Program-made: the position numbers and the translations under genes
The notes under the pieces: model-generated
What the model was told of the DNA's origin: nothing
Seen by the model: only the letters and a program-made list of their open reading frames with translations
The model's database searches: none
Shown here: piece after piece, positions 48,906 through 59,884 of the stretch
How the letters are laid out: the number at the start of each line of letters is the position of its first letter
How positions within the stretch are numbered: the stretch's first letter is position 1
Assembly: GCA_963575745.1 (NCBI GenBank)
Contig: CAUYUJ010003003.1
Coordinates: 300,577 to 364,576, forward strand
Direction: 5' to 3'
Origin: Prorocentrum cordatum
Taxonomy: Eukaryota > Sar > Dinophyceae > Prorocentrales > Prorocentraceae
Length of the DNA stretch: 64,000 nucleotides

Positions 48906-49600
48906 ACTAGAGAAACAAAAACTGCATGAACATAAACTTTCGGAAGTTCTTGCGGCTTTCTTGGGTCGGCGCGGGATCCCCCCTCCCTGGCGCGCACAGA
49001 GCGCCACGGGCGGCGCCGGAGGCGCCGCCAGGGGGGTCCAACGATGATCCAGAAAATCCTGGCGGAACAGCGCGAATGTATGGTTGTGCCGTTTTGTTCC
49101 TCCTTCGTTTCCATAACTCTAGGCCCCCACCGCAAGCGCGCTCCACCACTCGCAAAGCCACGACTCGCACATGAGGCTGGATCCGCCGCGGAGGACCTAC
49201 GCTCCAGTGCATCGAGGCAAACATATGCGTTTTCGTACGTTTGCGAGTGGGGACTTTGCGAGCACTTGTAAAGGAAAGAGAACTATGCACATACACCAGC
49301 TCTGACCAGGCCCATCCTGAGCACAGGATCGGTGCATATGCCCTCCCGCCTTGGCCAGGAACGCCTATGCACCGATCCTGGGCCCAAGATGGGCATGGCC
49401 TGAATCGATGCATGTGCACAGCTCTCTTCGCCCGACGTTGCACGCGCTCGGTGATTCTCCGGCCCACCGGACCATGGCCACGAGAGCGTGGCTCGAGAAG
49501 CGCGAGTCCTTTCCTCGAGGGCACGAGGCCCCGCGTGAGGGGCGGCGCCGAGACGAGCAGCGCTCCAGGGCGGGGAGCCCCTGCACGAAGCACAAGGAGC
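48906..49600. other. Unclassified stretch with a small repeat
   Basis: GGATCGGTGCATATGCC (49326) and its approximate inverse GCCTATGCACCGATCC (49362) form a foldback. GCCCATCCTGAGCACAGGAT and CCGATCCTGGGCCCAAGATG continue it. No gene recognised. Confidence 0.5.
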
Positions 49601-49834
49601 TGAGCAGGGACCGACCGTCCCGGCATTCCTGTAGCCCTACCACGAGATGTTCTCAGAGCCCCCAAAATGTTCTAAGAACAAAAGCAGCGTTCTTAGAACA
49701 TGCACCCGATATGCTAAACCAAGACAGACTCCACCAGAAATGTTCTAAGAACATTTCGCGGAAACCACAGAAAGATTCTTAGAACAGTCTTTGGTGGGGC
49801 TGTAGGCGAGCCAGGACGCTTCGCCACTGCTTGA
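49601..49834 (+). mobile_element. Family C element
   Basis: TGAGCAGGGACCGACCGTCC to CGCTTCGCCACTGCTTGA, 234 bp. Flanks share AGGAG (target duplication eroded). Four TTCTAAGAA/TTCTTAGAA palindromes inside. Confidence 0.88.
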
Positions 49835-50627
49835 AGGAGGATCACGCAGCCTCGTCTCCATCAGTGAGAACCGTTGCACCGATCCCCATCCCCAGCGGCG
49901 TGGCCTGGGCCCCACTGGCCGATTTACCCCCCTGGATGGGGATAGAGGTCGTTCCCTTCGGGCTTCGAGGGGTGTATCCCCAACTGGGGTGGCAATCCGG
50001 TAGGGGTCTTGAAGGGGATGGGGATGGGGATGGGGATCGGTTAAACGATACCGAATCAGGGGGTTGCAGTGAACCGAAACTGTGCCCGAACAGCTGCCAG
50101 GGGGGGGGGCCGAAACGGGGGCCAAAAATTTCCCGACCGCGCCAGCGTGTGCCCGAAAATCTTGCTGCGAAAACAGAGCGATGTCTGATTTCGGTCCGAA
50201 CTTCGGTCACGCTGTATACGTTTTCGGTTACAAATTCGGCAACGTGTTCGGTCACCGAGCCTTCCTGTCACACAAAACCTTCTCAAGTGATAGAGGCGGG
50301 GCTCCATGATAACGGGTACCCCTGAAATACCAGGCCTGGTGCGACAGCCATTTCGCCTATGACTTCCTCGCAAAGTGTTCAAGAATCATGCTCTCGCCTC
50401 ACTGCCGACTGTATGTATGGTATGGACAGCCGCGACCCTGCATAGAGAAAATGCACAAAGGTGCGCGTGGCCGTGCTATCACCCCTCTCCCGCCTGTCAA
50501 CGTTCCTAGGAATACCGAGGACTTCGTCGGAATACTTAGGAATGCACGTTTTCACTAGCGGACCTCCTACTCCTCGACACGCCTCTTCACCTTTGCTGCT
50601 ACAGTTAACCGTGAAATAAGAACCCAC
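49835..50627. other. Unclassified stretch with GGGGAT and TTCGGT steps
   Basis: (GATGGG)n at 50018-50040. 50170-50260 has repeated TTTCGGT/TTCGGTCAC steps. 49906-49938 matches 7271-7303. No gene recognised. Confidence 0.45.
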
Positions 50628-50780
50628 GATAAGGATGCCAGGGCCTTGGAAGGCAATGTAGACACTCTGCGAGCGGGGAGCGGCCAGCGGAAGCGGCCCA
50701 GGCTGGGCCGAAGACAAAGGATGCGAGGGCCACTTTCAAAAAACGCTCATTCCTACTGTGCGGGTTGACTGCATCAGGGT
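50628..50780 (+). repeat. Family N dispersed repeat
   Basis: CCACGATAAGGATGCCAGGG then CCTTGGAAGGCAATGTAG and GTGCGGGTTGACTGCA. Confidence 0.72.
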
Positions 50781-50903
50781 GCTTTGCTGGGGCAATGTTT
50801 ATACTGCTTTATCCTCCTGAAGATACTTGCGTTAGATGGGCGAAGCCGACTTAGCCCGCATCGTTACTCCCCCTAAGCCACGTGGGGCCATTTCACCCTG
50901 GCC

Positions 50904-51044
50904 TTAAGTCGGGCATGTCCTCCTACAGGCGGATTTTAAACGACAAATCAAGACTACCCAACAAATACCCGAACATACAGAAAAATAAAAGAATCGCACC
51001 CATATCATGTTTCCGGAGTTTTCATGGGGACATGCCCGATCTAA
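50904..51044 (+). mobile_element. Family B element, 141 bp, 8-bp target duplication
   Basis: TTAAGTCGGGCATGTCCTCC to GGGGACATGCCCGATCTAA. CCCTGGCC (50896-50903) and CCATGGCC (51045-51052) agree at 7 of 8. The right CCCCCTGTA motif and the central hairpin are lost, so this is a shortened variant. Confidence 0.88.
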
Positions 51045-51052
51045 CCATGGCC

Positions 51053-51662
51053 AGGTTCGGCCTGGCATCCACTGAAAACCAATAAGCCACCCATCCCCAT
51101 TGGCAATCCCCGCGCCGGTCCCAAGATCCCCATCCCCAGTGGTTTTCAGGGCTGGACCTAAACGTTGTTGTTCGTGTTGCTTTCGTTTTGTTGTTCGTTT
51201 TGCTCTACGTATTTTCCTGTACATCCTTGCCAGCATGAAAAACAAAACACAGCCGAAATCCAGCAAAACAGCGGTTAGGTCCAGCGCTGGTGGTTTTCGG
51301 GCCACACCTCAGGCCTCCCATGGCCGTACGGACCAATCCGAGCACCCCTGGGACGCCCTCGGCCAAGCGCAAGCTGCTCGAAAGCATCCCGAGGTCGGAA
51401 AACCGCGCCAAGATCCGACGAGCCCTCCCGAAGCCCAACCTCGACCCTCGAAAACAACCGAAACCTCCCGCCCTCGTCCCAGCTGTACCCCCTGGCGCTC
51501 CAAAGGGCCGCGGACGAACGAGGCGCCCTGGCGACCGCGCCCGCGCCTTCTCCAGCGGCCCCGCCAATACATCGGCGATCTGGCGCGTTCTTCCGACCCA
51601 TCCGTTCGGACCCCCTCTGGGGGGCCCAGATGCACCCCCTCCTCCGTCTCCGTTGCGGGCAA
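51053..51662. other. Unclassified stretch
   Basis: 51160-51205 has TTGTTCGTGTTGCTTTCGTT steps. 51575-51632 carries a piece of family F (ACATCGGCGATCTGGCGC, GGACCCCCTCTGGGGGGCCC). No gene recognised. Confidence 0.45.
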
Positions 51663-51850
51663 GATCTGTATCCATGTCCACGGCGTCTTTGTGTTGCTGA
51701 CTGCCGTCCCCGGAAACCGAAGGCGCCGTGGATCTGGATAACGAGCTGGCTCCTAGAAGCTAGATTTATATTTCTATACACTGCGACCCGCGGCCTCCTG
51801 GCGCCCCTTCTCAGAGAAGTCCAAGAAAGACGCGGTGGATATGATATCCG
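51663..51850 (+). mobile_element. Family M element
   Basis: TGTATCCATGTCCACGGCGT to GACGCGGTGGATATGATATC, inverted ends. More worn than 41586-41775. Confidence 0.72.
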
Positions 51851-52014
51851 CCGACGTGCCTGCGGCACGTTGTGGCGTGGACGAATGCCAAGGGCTGCCT
51901 GGCATGACATGTCGGTAGTCTTCCAAAAGACCCCCCCACCCCCTCTGTCACGCTTCCCTGGCTGAATCGCCCCTTTTCGCTGGGGGTCCCTGAGCGCCCA
52001 TGGCTTTCGCCGAG

Positions 52015-52514
52015 GCTCTCCAAGGCATCCATGACGGCCCAGGAGACCCCAAGACTGTCGAAGAGGGCCCCGAGTCGCCGAACGATCGCTCCAAGACGGC
52101 AAACATGGCCTCAAGATGGCCCGAGAGGCTCCAAGACGCCCCAAGAGGCTTCCCAAGAGGGCCCCAAGAGGCAACAATCATTGATTTCTCTTGGGTTCTG
52201 AATTTGTTTGGTATTATCGACGCTCCAAAACAGCCCAAAGAACGGCGTTCGGCTTTCCGACGCTCCAGGGCGGCCCAAGAGGCCCCCAAGACCCCCCCCC
52301 GACCTAGAAGGCCCCAGAGAAAATCCCAAGACGGCCTGAGAACGATGTAGGACGGCCCGAAGAGGAACCCAACAGGATCCCAAAACGAAGAGAAGAAAAA
52401 CGAACCGAAAACCCGAGCCTTCCGGCCCAAGAAGCCTCGACGAGTTCCCCAAGCGCCCAGGAGACCCCAAGAGGCCCCCAAAAAGCCCCACGAGGCCCAC
52501 AGAAGCCCAAACGA
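52015..52514 (+). repeat. 10.5-bp-period repeat block with core
   Basis: Runs at 52050-52180 and 52255-52510 around a core at 52182-52275 (ATCATTGATTTCTCTTGGG, GGCTTTCCGACGCTC). Confidence 0.88.
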
Positions 52515-52680
52515 CGCCTCCTAGATGGGATCGGGATACATGGAGTCCGACAATCGCGCCGCATCACCGATACATCGGCGATGCATCGGCGATTTGTCGG
52601 CGGCGCACCGGCGACGCATCGTCGACGTCGGCGATGCATCGGGGACGTCGGCGCGAAGCAACTCGGGCCCCGCATCGGGC
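52515..52680 (+). mobile_element. Family F element, right end lost
   Basis: GCCTCCTAGATGGGATCGGG and six or more CATCGGCGATGCATCGGC steps. The right inverted end is replaced by a 10.5-bp block. Confidence 0.75.
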
Positions 52681-52880
52681 CCAGGAGACCCCAAGAGGCC
52701 ACCAAAAGGCCCCCAAGAAACCCCCCCCCGGCCCTGCCCTCGATCGTCCCGGCTGCACCCCCCCGCGCCTCGAGAGGCCCCCGAGAAGCCCCCAAGAGGA
52801 GACTCGCGAGGCCCCCGCGCGAGGCCCTGCGAGGAACCTCCAAGAGGCCCCCAAGAGGCTCCCAAGAGGCCCCTCCCCTG
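52681..52880 (+). repeat. 10.5-bp-period repeat block
   Basis: CAGGAGACCCC, AAGAGGCCACC, AAAAGGCCCCC units. Two CCCTGCCCTCGATCGTCCC segments (52731 and 52882) about 150 bp apart show a tandem duplication of the whole 150-bp unit. Confidence 0.82.
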
Positions 52881-53032
52881 CCCTGCCCTCGATCGTCCCA
52901 GCTGCACCCCCCGGCGCTCCACGGGGGCCGCCGACGAGCGGGGCGCCTCGGCGCCCGCGCCCGGGAGCTCCGGCACGTCGGGGCCCGCCAGGGCGCCTGG
53001 CGCGGCACGCGGCGGGGCCTCCTTCAAACTCT

Positions 53033-53091
53033 CTTCATATTCAAACTGTCTTCATATTCGAATTGTCTTCATATTCAAACCCTCTTCATAT
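53033..53091 (+). repeat. 17-bp tandem repeat (CTTCATATTCAAACTGT)
   Basis: Units start at 53033, 53050, 53067 and 53084. Confidence 0.93.
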
Positions 53092-53199
53092 GATCACGTG
53101 GACAGAAGAGGGCATATCTGGGTCATGTGACCTCAGATGCGATTCAGTGGTACTCCGCTCCTGCGCCTGGCATCGGGAAGGGGGCAGCCTTCGTTTTGG

Positions 53200-53334
53200 C
53201 CGGGCATGCCCTCCTACAAGCGGATGGGCGACGAAGTGAACCGGCCCCAAACATATAGCAAACGCTATTTCATGTGAGGGAAAAAAACTCCCTATGTTTG
53301 AATATTCCTCCTGTGGAGGGACAGGCCCGATCTA
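53200..53334 (+). mobile_element. Degenerate family B element
   Basis: GGCCGGGCATGCCCTCCTAC and AAGCGGATGGGCGACGAAG at the left; CCTCCTGTGGAGGGACAGGC then CCGATCTAA at the right. No clear target duplication. Confidence 0.75.
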
Positions 53335-53728
53335 ACCCTATGCCGTTCCTGCGCCTGGGATGAGGAAAAAGAGGGTTGCTAAAAGGGACAAGGGGTGCCC
53401 AAATCTGCGACAATACATTTTTCCCGAATCAGCGCTTGCACTGGGGGGGTCCTGGCCGGCAGTGAAAGATCCGGCGACAATCCCGGGCCAATTTCGGTAG
53501 CCGGCTGGATTCCCGGGTTCCGGGCTCCAGGTTCTGGGCTGATTTCAGCTTCCCACGATCGAGCTCGCCATCGATCCCATGATCGATCTCACACCATCGA
53601 CGGATTGGGCTTTTTCCCGGTGTCGGCCGCAGGGGGCCGCTCTCGGGCCCCGGGGCCAGCGGAGATCGCCCTGGGCTGCGGGGAACTGCAACCAGGCAGT
53701 CGATCTCGCGGCGTCGAAGTTGCTCAGG
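53335..53728. other. Unclassified stretch with CGATC foldback
   Basis: CACGATCGAGCTCGCCATCG and ATCCCATGATCGATC (53556-53590) are palindromic. No gene recognised. Confidence 0.4.
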
Positions 53729-53900
53729 GGCCAGGCTCGAGGCTGTAGGAACTCTTCGAGGTTTGAGGTTGTCGGGCAGTTTCGTCGGCCCACGAGGCAG
53801 GGCTCGAGGCTGGAAGAACTCTTCGAGGCTCGAGGCTGTAAGATAAGGACTCTTCGAGGTTTGGGTCGTCGGGCAGTGTCGTCGGCCCAGGAAGCAGATT
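53729..53900 (+). repeat. Irregular tandem repeat (GGCTCGAGGCTGTAGGAACT)
   Basis: GAACTCTTCGAGGTTTGAGG, then GTCGGGCAGTTTCGTCGGCC, recur as AGGACTCTTCGAGGTTTGGG and GTCGGGCAGTGTCGTCGGCC, with an extra GGCTCGAGGCTGGAAGAACT between. Confidence 0.85.
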
Positions 53901-53999
53901 TTTACCGCCTCGGGATGCTCTCCAGCGGCTGCGCCTCGCCGAGAGGGCCCTCCAGGGGTGCCCAGGTCGGCCCGAGCGACTGCCAGCGGCCTTATACAC

Positions 54000-54420
54000 A
54001 TATACATATACATATACATATTATATATATATATATGTATTTATATATATATATACATACAAACATACATACATACATACATACATGCATGCATGCATAC
54101 ATACATGCATACATACATACATACACACAGACATACACACATACATACATACATACATACATACATACATACATACATACATACATGCATACATACATAC
54201 ATACATACCTACCTACCTACCTACCTACCTACCTACCTACATACATACATACATACATACATACATACATACATACATACATACATACATACATACATAC
54301 ATACATACATACATACATACATACATACATACATACATACATACATACATACATACATACATACATACGTACGTACGTACGTACGTACGTACGTACGTAC
54401 GTACGTACGTACATACACAC
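54000..54420 (+). repeat. (ATAC)n tetranucleotide array with phase blocks
   Basis: TATACATATACA lead-in, about 370 bp of ACAT with a block of ACCT (54208-54240), then pure ACAT, and a terminal block of ACGT (54368-54410). Confidence 0.96.
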
Positions 54421-54436
54421 CAAAAAAAAACACGCG

Positions 54437-55272
54437 GGGCGCGAATGTCCAGATCGGCGCGGGGCGCACTGAGGGGGCGCCTTCTGCGACGCCATAGGAC
54501 ACATCGAGGCCTCCAGGAACGGACCCCCGAGGGAACGCTCCCCGCCCCCCCCGCCCCTCCCGCGCGCGGGAGGCGCCTTTCGGTCCCGACTGCGGGTGGA
54601 CGGGCGCTTCGGGTCGAACCCCAACGCCCGCCTGCCCGTTCCCCTTGCCGCCTCCCGGGTCGCGCGGGGGCTGATCGAGGGCTCGTTAACTATCCTTCCC
54701 CCCCACGTCGCCGGGCCGGGCCGGGGGGGAGGTCCCGGTCTGGGGTTCCGCCTCGGCAAGGCTCGGCCACCCCTCCACTCTCCGGGCCCGACGTTCTCGC
54801 GGAGGCGGACCAGGGCCCGCTCGAGAATGTCCTGCGCCCGCGGGGGGGGGGCCCCCTTGGGCTTGGCTGGGAGGGTCCCTCCACCGCGCACCTCCCTGCC
54901 CTTTCCCCCAGCGGGGCCCTGGGTCGGGGGTTCCCCTGGCGGCGGAGTAACGGGCGACCCCCGGCGCGGGGCGCCCCTCCCCGCCCTCCCGTCGGGCTGA
55001 CGTGGGTTCAAAGAGGGGATTCCCGAATGCTTCCGTCGCTCGTCTCCCGCGAGGTACCAACCAGGATCCTCAGGGAAGTAGCTCCCCGTGGCGGGCTCCC
55101 TCGCCGCAGCCGCCGCTGGGCGCGTCGAGGGCCCAGCCTCTGGGTCAAGCCCACCGGCGCGGCCAGACTCGCCTACTCGGCGAACGCCGCGGCCAGTGGG
55201 ACAGCGAAGAAGCCCCCCAGGAAAAACATCGCAGACCTGGTGGGCCCCGAACGGGATTATGGGCGTGCCCAC
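54437..55272 (-). other. Possible coding exon, minus strand, unrecognised
   Basis: A GC-rich open frame of about 275 residues reading from the right with segments that look more protein-like than the rest of the window (VIPF-like start, TGSYFPEDPGWYLAGDERR, RAQDILERALVRLRENVG, RIVNEPSISPRATREAARG). The plus strand is open over much of the same interval. No domain or family recognised and no splice evidence; it could be chance in stop-poor DNA. Confidence 0.15.
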
Positions 55273-55364
55273 ATCCGAAAAAGGAGAGCGCAGTCTGCAC
55301 CAAGAAGGCCGCGGAGGAGCTGAATAGAACTGTTATGGGGTCCGATGTATAACATAAGCAATCA

Positions 55365-55392
55365 TGATGGGGTTGATTATGAGGATGATGAC

Positions 55393-55471
<79 letters not shown>

Positions 55472-55985
55472 ATGGATATGATGATGTTAATGTTGATGAG
55501 GATTGGGATGGTGCTGGTGATGCTGATGATGATGGCGAGAATGGTGGCGACAATGGTGCTAATATGATGCTGGTGATGATTCGGCTGATGTCGGTAAATA
55601 TTGGCATTGCGCACGATTATGGTGGAGCTGATGGTACTGATAATGCTGCTGCTGATGGTGATAAAGCAAATGCTGATGAGTAGAAGCCGCGAAGATGAGG
55701 ATGATGGTGACGATGGGCATGATGGTGATGCCGAGACTGCTGTTCATGATGGTGCCGATGGAGATAGTGATGATGGCAACGGGGTGCTGATGCTAATGAA
55801 AACGATGCTGATGTTGTTCATCATGATTTTGATGTTGATGATGATGCTGATAGTGGTGGTAATGGTGAAGAAGATGGTGATGCTGGTGATAGTAATGATC
55901 ACGATGACGATGAGAATGCTGATGCTGAGGCTGACGATGAGCGTGCTGAGAATGTCGATGATGATGCGCCTATGACGAAGTACAA

Positions 55986-56046
<61 letters not shown>

Positions 56047-56354
56047 CCGATGCTGATGAGGATGCTGATGATGGTGATGCTGACGATGCAAGACATGATG
56101 CTGGTGCGGATTATGATACTGGTGATGCTGGCGATGCTAAACATGTTGATGATGATGATGATTATGATAATTATGATGATGAACATGACGATACGGATGA
56201 TGCTGCTGATGCCGATCCGGATGCTGCTGATGATGACGACGACGATGACGAAGATGACGACGATGGTGATGATGCTTGATGGTGGTGGTTTTTATCATGA
56301 TGTCAACGATGATGATGACGATGCTGATGATGATGATGCTGTCGATGGTGACGT

Positions 56355-56393
<39 letters not shown>

Positions 56394-56629
56394 CGATGGC
56401 GATGATGCTGAAGGTGTAGAAGATGATGATGATGCTGATGATGATGATGATGATGTTAGTGATGGTGATTGCAATGCGTGTGATGCTGATGTAGGTAATG
56501 GTGATCATGATGATGATGCTGATGATGATGGTGATATTGGTGATGATGATGGTGATGCTGATGTCGATGCTGCTAAACATTGTGTTGACGATGAAGATGC
56601 TGATGGTGACGACGATGATGACAATACTC

Positions 56630-56680
<51 letters not shown>

Positions 56681-56880
56681 CAGATGACGATGATGATGCT
56701 GATGATGACGACGAGGATGATGACGATCCTGATGATGCGGAGCATGATGATGCTGCTGATGATGATGCTGATGATGACGGTACCGATGATGAACATTATG
56801 ACGATGAGTGCGATGATGATGCTGCTGATGACGTCTTTGCTGGTGATGACGATGATGCTGATGATGATAATGCATGCTGA
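55365..56880 (+). repeat. 1.5-kb (ATG/GATGAT)n block
   Basis: The largest simple block: GAT triplets, pure at 55385-55467, 55985-56045 and 56633-56680, otherwise with GCT, GAC and TAT variants. Translates as poly-Asp, poly-Met or, on the other strand, poly-Ile/His/Ser. No stop in some frames for 900 bp. Confidence 0.95.
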
Positions 56881-57235
56881 TCATGCGCCACGCTTGAGGA
56901 CGATTACCTAGGCTCGCATAGCACAAAGAGACAAAGACGGAGACAGGTGGGTCTCTTGCCTGGGGTGCGTTCAAGGGGCATGATTCACCGATCTCTAAAC
57001 CAAATTCGAAAGGGTCAACATTAACCTTTTCGTCAAACTCGGCCTCGACCGCCACCTCTTCATCCCAGACGGGAGGAGGCGAGGGAGGAGGGGGAGGCAG
57101 GAAAGGGGTGGAGGTCGAAAGAGTAAGGCGCGAAAGCTGGGTCTCAGAGAACCCCCTTGACCGATGGGGCAGGGGACTGATGAGGGCACGGTGATGATGC
57201 TGCTGATGGTGATACTAAAACTGCAATGATGATGC
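56881..57235. other. Unclassified stretch
   Basis: No repeat family or gene recognised; ACCTAGGCTCGCATAGCAC near 56907 faintly resembles the satellite boundary motif. Confidence 0.35.
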
Positions 57236-57239
57236 TGCT

Positions 57240-57432
57240 GCAGCTGAGGACGAGGAAGCGGAGGAAGGAGGAAGCAGAAAAAGGAGGAGGGAGGAGAAAC
57301 AAAGACAGGGAAAGGAGGAGGAGTGAGGAGGTGCTGTGGGGACGGAGGGAGGAGGGAGGAGGGAGGAGGCAGGAGGGAGGAGGAGGGAGGAGGGAGGAGG
57401 GAGGAGGGAGGAGGGAGGAGGGAGGAGGGATC
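57240..57432 (+). repeat. (GGAGGGA)n purine tract
   Basis: AGGAAGC and GGAGGAGG steps passing into near-perfect 7-bp GGAGGGA units at 57345-57430. Confidence 0.92.
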
Positions 57433-57513
57433 GGCGCTCGCGGATGCTGGTCGGCAGCTCTGGCAGCACAGAATCACCCTCGTGCGTGACGCTCCGACGA
57501 GCGCCTATGCCCA

Positions 57514-57545
57514 GGTCGGGCATGTCCTCCTGCGGGCGGGATCTT
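57514..57545 (+). mobile_element. Family B left-end fragment
   Basis: CAGGTCGGGCATGTCCTCCT then GCGGGCGGGATCTTGGGCGA, matching the family left end only. Confidence 0.55.
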
Positions 57546-57651
57546 GGGCGACAGCTGAAGCAGAGCCAAAACGTGCTCAACACTGGCCGCAAACGTCATC
57601 CCGATGCCACTTCTTGGGACTGCGTTTGCATTAACACGTCCTCCTCCCAGG

Positions 57652-57842
57652 TCGGGCGAGAGGGGGGATAGCAAAGGGGGGGGTTTGAGAATCAGCTCGC
57701 GTAATTAGCTGATTCTCCCGGCGCCTCCCGGCGCCTCCCGGCACCGAGGAATGGGCCCCCAGCGGCGGGGCCGAGGCCGGCTGCATGCAGCAGATGTCGT
57801 ACCCCCCCCCTTTCCCTATCCCCCCCCTTTCGTTCGGCCCGA
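57652..57842 (+). mobile_element. Family G foldback element
   Basis: GTCGGGCGAGAGGGGGGATA to CCCCCCTTTCGTTCGGCCCG, colinear with 24867-25063 including GAGAATCAGCTCGCGTAATT and GGCTGCATGCAGCAGATGTC. Confidence 0.82.
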
Positions 57843-57847
57843 TCCTC

Positions 57848-57891
57848 TAGGAGGAGGAAGAGGAGGAGGAGGAGGAGGAAGAGGAGGAGGA

Positions 57892-57922
<31 letters not shown>

Positions 57923-57942
57923 GAGGAGGAGGAGGAGGAGGA
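57848..57942 (+). repeat. (GGA)n tract
   Basis: GGAGGAAGA steps then pure GGA. Confidence 0.95.
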
Positions 57943-58131
57943 GCCCCCTGCGCGTCGCCTCGACCTCGCGGCGCCGGCCTGGTCGGGGGCCGCGCGCGGA
58001 GAAGGGGCGCCTGCGGGCAGGCACGCGGCGGCGGCGGCGCCCTGCGGCGCAGGGCCGGGCGCGGCGGCGGCGGGCCGCTCCGGCACGTCGGGCCCGCGCA
58101 GCGGGGCACCGCCTCAAGGGGGGGGGGGGAT

Positions 58132-58440
58132 TGGCGGCGCGCACCAGGGGGTGGAGGGAGGGGGGAGGGCCCCTTAGCAGGAGGCGGCGTCTCAGAAGGC
58201 GCTGGCCTCACACCCATCGAAGAGGCCCACGCCTTCCGAGAAGCAGGGGTGCTTCCGAGAGGCCCTCCCCCCTCACCCTCCTCCTCCTCCTCTCTCCTCC
58301 TCCTCCTCCTCCTCCTCCTCCTCCCTCCTCCTCCCCTCTCCTCCTCCTCCTCCTCCTCCCCCTCCTCCTCCTCCTCCCCCTCCTCCCCCTCCCCCTCCCC
58401 CTCCTCCTCCCCCTCCCCCCGCCCCCCTCTGCGCGTGGCT
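58132..58440 (+). mobile_element. Family S element expanded by a CTC tract
   Basis: GGCGGCGCGCACCAGGGGGT, GCCTTCCGAGAAGCAGGGGT, GCTTCCGAGAGGCCCTCC, then about 160 bp of CTC/CCC (58270-58430) and CTCTGCGCGTGGCTGCGGGG. Compared with 46350-46495 the CTC tract is an insertion or expansion. Confidence 0.7.
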
Positions 58441-58547
58441 GCGGGGAGGGAGGGGGGCAGAGCCGCCGAGGGGAGCGGCAGAGCGCAGCGCCCGCAGAGG
58501 CGCCTCCCGGGCGGGTCCCCGAGGTGGGCGGGGCTCGGAGGGCTGCA

Positions 58548-58729
58548 CCGCACCGGCGAGGCCTCGGCGAGGCCTCCGCGACGCCTCGGCGATGCCTCGG
58601 CGACGTCTGCGTGGAGACGAAAGCGGGCTCCGCATGGAGCTGCATCGCCGATGCCTCGGCGGTGCGGCGCGATCCTGCGACCCCATCTGCTACGTGCTCC
58701 GACCCCGTCGGGGAGGCCTGGGACCCGTG
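58548..58729 (+). mobile_element. Family F element, GC-shifted
   Basis: CGAGGCCTCGGCGAGGCCTC steps replace GATGCATC, but the right end CTCCGACCCCGTCGGGGAGG is typical. Confidence 0.68.
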
Positions 58730-59317
58730 GTCCTCGTTTTCCCTCCCTCCTCCCTCCTCCCCTGAGATCCTGGCGTCCCAATGTTGTCGAGGCTGGCAAC
58801 GTCACCCGATTTCAGGCCCAGGACCCTCACAGATCGATGCGGCTCGATCATTGGCGCAGGAAGATGAGGTCTGGGGCTCTGGTCGTAATGGTGCAGGATG
58901 CTGCAACTTTGTCGCGTCGTCGGATCTCAGGGTCTCTCATCCATACCGCCGGCAAACAAGAGAGCAGAGCAGCACCAATGGCCCGACGAGCGGCAAACAT
59001 GTCCGCATCCGCGCCCTCGCGGTCTGGATGCTGGGGCGCGACCCCGCGGATCCGCGGTCGCACGAATGCGTTCCGCGCGGGGCTTCCGCGAAAAAGCGCG
59101 CCCCGTATCCGCAGGGTCGCGGCCCGGGGTCCTGGCCCGTGAGGCCGCACACGCGGATACATGTGTCGCCCACGACCGATGGAGTGCCTCCAACGGAAGA
59201 CATGTGGCGACCGAGGACCTAACAAACTGGAAAATGACGGACCGGGCTTTCGTGAGCCACTGCAGGGGCACGGCAATCTATGCGGTCCTGCGGGGGGGAG
59301 GAGGATCGGGAGCGGCC
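58730..59317. other. Unclassified stretch
   Basis: No repeat family recognised; ordinary base mix. Frames on both strands are open but not protein-like. Confidence 0.35.
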
Positions 59318-59480
59318 AAGAGAGGGGCGTCCAAGAGGGGGGGGTGTAAATCATGGCCGGCGGCATGGGCGCGGCACAGGAGGGGGGGGCAGGGACGTAA
59401 TGGAATAAGAAGGGGCGCCATGAAATCTGGGAAATCCCACGCCATGATATCCCCCCCCCCCTAGTCATCACTCCCCTCTT
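59318..59480 (+). mobile_element. Family L element
   Basis: AAGAGAGGGGCGTCCAAGAG to CCCTAGTCATCACTCCCCTC, colinear with 35262-35442. Confidence 0.78.
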
Positions 59481-59687
59481 TGCCGCCCCCGAGAGGAGCA
59501 TGAGGAGAGCGAGTCCGGGAAGTAGGGGGGGAAGCTCGAGCTTCGAGGGGTCGGGCTTCGCTCTCTGGCGGTGTCTGACAGTCCTGGGGCGCCCTCGTGG
59601 CCACGGCTGGACGTGCATCGAAATCACCCGCAGAACGCACCCCAGGAGAGTCCCAGGGATCGACATTTGACCCCTGATCAAGCAACA

Positions 59688-59733
59688 TGCTGCTGTTGTT
59701 GTTATTGTTATTGTTGTTGTTGTTGTTATTGTT

Positions 59734-59766
<33 letters not shown>

Positions 59767-59767
59767 G
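59688..59767 (+). repeat. (TTG/TTA)n tract
   Basis: TTGTTATTGTTATTGTTG steps, 80 bp. Confidence 0.95.
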
Positions 59768-59884
59768 GCTCCGGGCGACTTCCCTCGAGTTCGGCCCCTT
59801 GGGCCCGCGATTCGGGCCCTGGAGCCATCGACACGGATCTGGGGCAAACAACTGCTGGGCGCATTGGGAAATGAGGGGGGGCGT

